This document shows positions 55,005-60,000 of a stretch of DNA of 60,000 nucleotides, in pieces. Below the pieces are notes generated by a model. It had not been told where the DNA came from. It was given only the letters and a program-made list of their open reading frames with translations, and did not search any database. The position numbers and the translations under genes are program-made. Source of the DNA: Hydractinia symbiolongicarpus (Eukaryota > Cnidaria > Hydrozoa > Anthoathecata > Hydractiniidae); NCBI RefSeq assembly GCF_029227915.1, contig NC_079875.1:10415001-10475000 (forward strand). The letters run 5' to 3'. Every line of letters begins with the position of its first letter. The first letter of the stretch is position 1.

Positions 55005-56062
55005 TTTGTGTGACTCGATTTTATGTTGAACAAGGAATGAGAATTTGTTTTTCTGATCTGTCTAAGCGAGATGGCTGGCATTATTATAGAGACGGAATAC
55101 CCCTGTATCCCTCGTCCTACTGGCCCCTAAAACGTTGTTACGACGGAGCAGCAGCAGCCAATCGCCGCAAACAAATCAACTATCAAAACATATCTTGCTT
55201 AATCCTTAGTCTCCTCAATTAGAATTAAATTTCTTAGGAATAATAGCTAATATTTTATTTTCAGCGTAACAGAACACTCTCATTGTCTTATTATTCTTTC
55301 CAAGGGTTGTGTAAGAGCGTTCTAGTAATTATCCACACGGTCAAGATATTAAAATAAGAATAACAAACTTGGGGAAGGTACGTCTGATGATCGCTCAGCG
55401 TGAAACTGAGGGTTATGAACATATTTTAATTTTTATCTTGTAAATAAACGAATGAATATTAAGCACTATTTCAATATTTTTTCTTTTCAAGCTATCAAAT
55501 ATGAAATAAGTATATCGTCTTTTTGCACCGAATTTGTTATTTTGTTACTACATAACAACAGTGAAGGAAGTGTGTAAACAACAACACATAACACTCAAAA
55601 ACATTTTAGAGAGCCAAACCGAAGAAAAGAAAAAGTGGACTCACTAAACTTTAACATTTAGAATACCTTCATACTCCGATCATTTTCTTGCACATTTACC
55701 TCAGTACCACTATATGTTTTCATACACGGAGTAGACCATTTGATGCATTATTTTTAGCAGTTCTATGTCTACGCTAGCAGCTTTGACTTAGGGACGAGGA
55801 TGAGTCCTATGTATCACGGTATATGAAGAATGTCAAACAAAAGACTCTCACCAATCCATAATATTATCTTCATGTAAAGAAGGAATTAAGTTCTAGCTGT
55901 TTTTTTACTTGGCATAACTTTGGTATAAAAAATAAAAGAGATGATATGAAAACAATTTTGTTGAATTTCAATGCGTTTTTCCAGAAATCTAAAGGTGGTA
56001 ATTTTCAAAATCTTACACTCAAACAAAACCATGGTTTGACTTCGCGGAGACACTAAATTGAA

Positions 56063-56101
56063 ACCCCAGAGCTCTTGGCAAAGAGCGTTTGGGACGAGAA
56101 T
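56063..56101. repeat. GAGCTC hairpin, copy 1 (imperfect)
   Basis: CCCCAGAGCTCTTGGCAAAG is followed by AGCGTTTGGGACGAGAAT. It resembles the better preserved hairpin at 57505-57556. Confidence 0.45.
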
Positions 56102-56155
56102 GTTTCACAACGTTTTATTATTCTGTTTAGGATTTTAAATGAATTTCTAGGACCA

Positions 56156-56527
56156 CAACCTCGTCCTCAGGGCATCTTTTCTAACTTACGCTGTCCTAAG
56201 ATAAAAAAAAAAGAAGAGACAACAGGCGCTGGGAGCGAGATAGCTAGGACCGTGTAACTACAGCGAAGCCTTAATTTTACAAGTCACATCCAGGGCGGGA
56301 GAACGGGCGGATTCCACCCCTCACACCTGCCGGGTTTTTTCAGGTTCTATGCTGTATAGCTTTAGTATTTACTAAGTTTTTAAAAATCTGCATGACAAAT
56401 TTTTAGGTCCGCATATCTCCGAGCCGTGGATATAGGCTATTGCTCAAAACCAACCTCAATTTTTTGCTTTTTTATATCCGAGACGGCGATTGTGAAAAAG
56501 AGAAAAATGTACCTGGGGACGAGGTTG
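56156..56527. mobile_element. Short TIR-flanked repeat (MITE-like)
   Basis: The 372-bp segment begins CAACCTCGTCCTCAGG and ends in the near-exact complement CCTGGGGACGAGGTTG. I recall this kind of terminal motif from other cnidarian genomes, but that is memory and not a search. No coding capacity and no clear target-site duplication. Confidence 0.6.
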
Positions 56528-57504
56528 ACTCAAAACAACTCCTTGAATTTTAATGAAATCTATATAATTTCTAAAAAATTCGATAACTATCGTTAGAGTT
56601 GTGAAATTGGAAGATTTTAATAACCCAATTTCCCGATGTTTTCGGCTTACACACGAAATATTTTGTGGGGATTATTTGACAACTGGATAATATGCAAAAC
56701 ATAATAAGCGATGATATATTGCGATAAAGGTCTTATCATTCTAATGTCAATAACGGGATCACTCAAAAAAAACAATGCTCATAGCCACGTGAGCAGCACG
56801 ATGAAGACAAACAGCGAGCGCAGGAAGGAGAAAATAAAATCAACTATCGCACAGAAAACAGTCGCATTATCCATGTAGAAACATATTAATGATAAACAAA
56901 CTTAAGAAATTAAATGCTTTACTCCAAAGCGTAGCACGAAGACCCAACATAATCTTTCTTACGATCGGAAATCGGAATAGTTGAAGCAGGAAAAATTACG
57001 CTGAATTGCGAAAGAATAGTCTAAATACTGACCGCGCTTTTTTATTGTTTACTTCTGTTGTTCTTTGCTCACGTGATCATTATCGGGAAACCCTTTTGGT
57101 TTGGGCGAGAATGGTCTTCTTCAACTGAACCCGAACAAACATAATTAATTCCCCTTTTGAATAAAGGAAGATGTGACCACACTGGCTTTATACTCATTAG
57201 TTGATTATAATTGTAGGTTTGTTCTGTAAAAATATTTTGTGTTTATGGGTATATTTGAATTTACTTATGACCAAATAAGAGGTTTTTGGGCAAGTTAATT
57301 TTCCGATAATCAAGGCCTGTCACATGGTAGCCCATTCGTGTTCAACTTTGATCCCACGGCCTGTACCATTTTTTTTATGAGGATGACAGACTTCACAGGA
57401 CTAATATTTATCGCGCCATTCTATTTGAGTTGCCATCAGTGGGAAAGCAAAAGTAATATATAAAAATAATGGACAGTTTCGATAAATTTATAACGATCCA
57501 AGTC

Positions 57505-57556
57505 ATTCTCGTCCTCAGAGCTCTGGTTTATCTCAAAGAGCTCTGGGGTCGAGAAT
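57505..57556. repeat. GAGCTC hairpin, copy 2, 20-bp arms with two mismatches
   Basis: ATTCTCGTCCTCAGAGCTCT (57505-57524) and AGAGCTCTGGGGTCGAGAAT (57537-57556) fold back around a 12-base loop. The ends ATTCTCG and CGAGAAT are the same as in copy 1. Confidence 0.7.
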
Positions 57557-58549
57557 GAATCCAAGTAAGACCAAAAACAATGTGAATAAAATTAAGCGTT
57601 TTCTCCATAAACAAGTTAGCAATACACCATAGAAATCTCGTACGGCACACCTCTATATTTTTTGTTTTGTGGTTAAAAAATAAGTGCTTGAAATAAAATT
57701 TCTTTATTATTTATACTTTTTAACATATTATAAAACATCCTTACACGCGATATGATTGGTTGAATAAGACTGTAGCACCAGGGCCTCGTACGCGTTTCAT
57801 CCAAATTAAAAAAAACAACACTACAGGCAATGCGATCGAGGTTGCATTTTTGTCTACTATTTTGTTTTATTAAGGTTGGAATTCCCATTTGGTGTGTGCT
57901 GTTGTGGTAACATGCCTTGTTTTGTAAGGAATTTTTGTGAACTTTTTTTGAAAATAAAAACAAAAACTGAGTCATTCTTTGCATAGCCAAATATATTCGC
58001 ATACTATCTTGATTCTCCTTTTTTTGGCTGCCAGAAACTTTAAATATAATGTTAAAAAGTAGTTAAATTTTAAGCAAATAGTTGAATCTTGGAAAGTTTT
58101 TAGGCTTCTGATGACGTCACGGAAAAATTGTTAATTTAAGCATAAATTTAGTGCTGCTACGTTGTACTTTTGCCAAGTTTGATGTCATTTGAAAATCCTC
58201 CCTCGGTCATATTCGAAATATCCTCAACCAAATAGAGTTAAAAAATTATTTGGTCATTTTAAACCTGCGCTAAAGGAATAAAAAGGGCGATTAATTTTTA
58301 TAGAAATTTGAAATATAAAATGTAAAGAAGATCATCATTTTTTTCACTTCACACAGTGTGAAAATTTAAAAACTCTTACATATAGATTGGATGAGTCAAC
58401 AAATAAAAAAATAGCTCTTTTTTCTTCAAAAGTAAAATTATTATGCTTCGGCAACTGGTGGAAAGTGAAATATCTCTCATCATTGATTTTCTTCTTTAAG
58501 ATGCACTAATAATCATAGATTGCAGATATAAAGCTTATCATACTCAAAA

Positions 58550-59413
58550 ATGGATATTTTTCAAGTCCTATGTTTCGTTTTATTACTGTGTGGATTGTGT
58601 TTCCATATTCTTGGAATATATTGTTTGAGTCGACATAAACAAAACACAAACAATCAGAAAGTTATTTTAATAAATTTGAGTTTGGTTGAGGTTCTGTTAA
58701 TTCTTGTTTGTGGAACCATTGACATATCTGCTGAGTATTTTAATGTGGACCCTTTTGATCAACCTGTATATGAGAATATGTTACATTTGGCAGTGTTTTG
58801 GTTGACCGTTGTACATGGTTTGGTCATGGTTTTGATAATCATGGATCGTTTGGTTTGTGTGGTTCTTCACATTAAGTACAGTTACCACGTCACTTCAAAA
58901 CGCTTGATCATTGTCGAAATACTAATATGGATTTTCAGCATAATTTTAGCCATACCGTGTCTTCTTCCGAGTAAAAGTCAAGACAATTTAACGACATATT
59001 CTCAACTGCTTCCTGGAATTTTAAGTTATCTTTATTTGGTGCTAGCTATCATTGTGTATGCATTTATTAACTATGAATTCCGAAAAAGAAGAAGAAATCT
59101 TGGCATCAAAAATGCAAATACAAAGCATTTTCTTTTACATAAACAAACTTTTATTCCATTCTGCATAATTCTATCCTATCTGCTGCTGTTAGTGGTACCT
59201 CAATGCATTCATACATGGACAAATAACCGCATTAAGGATACCTCCACTATAATCATTGTTGAAACAATTATAACAGTTCTTTGGTACACTAGTTTCATTG
59301 CAGACCCTGTTATTTATATATTTCTTAACAAGAAAATGAGAAACATTGCTGCAGGATTACTTTGTTGTAACAAGGAAAAAGCCGTCAGCAATACACCTGC
59401 TGTCGTAAGCTGA
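58550..59413 (+). CDS. Intronless class A (rhodopsin-family) GPCR, orphan
   Basis: The protein has 287 residues and seven hydrophobic segments at about residues 4-27, 37-57, 79-102, 118-140, 153-177, 200-222 and 233-260. TM2 has NLSLVEVL, where Glu replaces the usual sodium-site Asp. TM3 ends in MDRLVCV (DRL in place of DRY). TM4 has a Trp. TM7 has ADPVIYIF, a DPxxY variant of NPxxY, followed by a basic helix 8 and a cysteine pair (LLCC) that could be palmitoylated. The usual Cys at the top of TM3 is absent. The N-terminus is very short. An in-frame stop 12 codons upstream supports the chosen ATG. The ligand cannot be inferred; single-exon orphan GPCRs are common in cnidarians. Confidence 0.88.
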   Translation: MDIFQVLCFVLLLCGLCFHILGIYCLSRHKQNTNNQKVILINLSLVEVLLILVCGTIDISAEYFNVDPFDQPVYENMLHLAVFWLTVVHGLVMVLIIMDRLVCVVLHIKYSYHVTSKRLIIVEILIWIFSIILAIPCLLPSKSQDNLTTYSQLLPGILSYLYLVLAIIVYAFINYEFRKRRRNLGIKNANTKHFLLHKQTFIPFCIILSYLLLLVVPQCIHTWTNNRIKDTSTIIIVETIITVLWYTSFIADPVIYIFLNKKMRNIAAGLLCCNKEKAVSNTPAVVS

Positions 59414-60000
59414 TACTCTTTCAACTGAAATCTATCCTATTAATTTTTCTAGTCACAAAGGATTTCTGCATTTACCATGTTATTAAAGAGATCACAAGGA
59501 AAGTATTTGTTCCATAAAAGAACTAACAAAAACAAAGCCTTGAATTTGCTAGAGATTGCACAAGCCTAAGTGCGACATGCATTCTACAGTAAGTGACTCA
59601 AAAGTTATGCATATTTATTTATATATAACATGGAAAGTAACTGTGTCTTTTTTAACGTCCGTATTCAATTAATTTTGAGCAACTAAAACTTTCTCAATAT
59701 CACGGACTGTCTTTGTATTTTTAAATATAGATGGAGAAATTTCACAGTGTACTTTTAGTTAAAATCAGTCTTGTACCGGCAGAGCAATAGTTATGAAAAT
59801 TAATATTACATACGGAGACTATAGATTCGACAAAACAGAAAGAATTCATGAATAATCTCTAATTTAACAACGCGTACTTACTTTTACTATACGGAAACAG
59901 ATAAATTATAGATTAATAATAACAAAGAAAGGGATGAAAATAAATATTTTTTTATTAGCAGACGGCTAACAATACAAAAATCAGAAATAAGGGGGAATAA
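59414..60000. other. 3' flank of the class A GPCR
   Basis: AT-rich, no gene seen. An ATTAAA at 59482-59487 could be a polyadenylation signal about 70 bases after the stop; this is weak evidence. Confidence 0.4.

Larger units (their letters stand above)
55005..58549. other. Intergenic region between KGD4 and the class A GPCR (head to head)
   Basis: The two genes diverge from this 3.5 kb stretch, which should hold both promoters. The open frames are short and come from repeats. A TIR-flanked repeat and two related GAGCTC hairpins are listed separately. I recognise no other gene. Confidence 0.6.

Noticed and set aside
54772-55222. Plus-strand open frames across KGD4 exon 1
   Set aside because: They are shadows of the minus-strand exon and repeats, with no domain.
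56075-56257. Short plus-strand frame with a PQPRPQGIFSNLR stretch
   Set aside because: It straddles the left end of a TIR repeat and has no family features.

Overview
The window looks like animal nuclear DNA from a non-vertebrate, most likely a cnidarian (a hydrozoan is my guess). It is AT-rich, its introns mostly run from about 0.1 to 1.7 kb with GT..AG ends, and it carries an intronless class A GPCR and several short dispersed repeat families. The species call is inference. Nothing is bacterial, viral or plasmid-like.

Region 1 (18-42592, minus strand) is one giant gene: the orthologue of the very large adhesion GPCR ADGRV1 (VLGR1/GPR98, the Usher syndrome 2C protein in humans). I could assemble 60 coding exons by hand, all with GT..AG introns. 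Every junction keeps the reading frame: 17,351 coding bases, about 5,783 residues. Domain order is signal peptide, Calx-beta array, LamG/pentraxin-like domain, second Calx-beta array, EAR/EPTP propeller, third Calx-beta array, GAIN and GPS, then TM1 to TM5. The window edge cuts the gene inside or just after TM5, so TM6, TM7 and the cytoplasmic tail lie before base 1. About 37 Calx-beta linker motifs can be counted.

Region 2 (42593-50197) is intergenic, with scattered repeats and no gene I can support.

Region 3 (50198-55004, minus strand) is a small three-exon gene. Its spliced 124-residue product is recognisable as KGD4/MRPS36, the adaptor that attaches the E3 subunit to the mitochondrial 2-oxoglutarate dehydrogenase complex. 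The last coding exon holds only six codons and the stop.

Region 4 (55005-58549) is intergenic with at least one TIR-flanked repeat. Region 5 (58550-59413, plus strand) is an intronless rhodopsin-family GPCR. The rest of the window is non-coding.

The most striking non-genic items are inside the ADGRV1 introns. A 1.26 kb TIR element is built almost wholly of internal tandem arrays and is inserted exactly in the 5' splice site of exon 12, so that the transposon end now supplies donor positions +5 and +6. A 120-bp duplicate of part of exon 46 sits, still open in frame, next to exon 43. A tRNA-like SINE lies beside a perfect 17-bp hairpin. The three genes have no evident functional link to each other.
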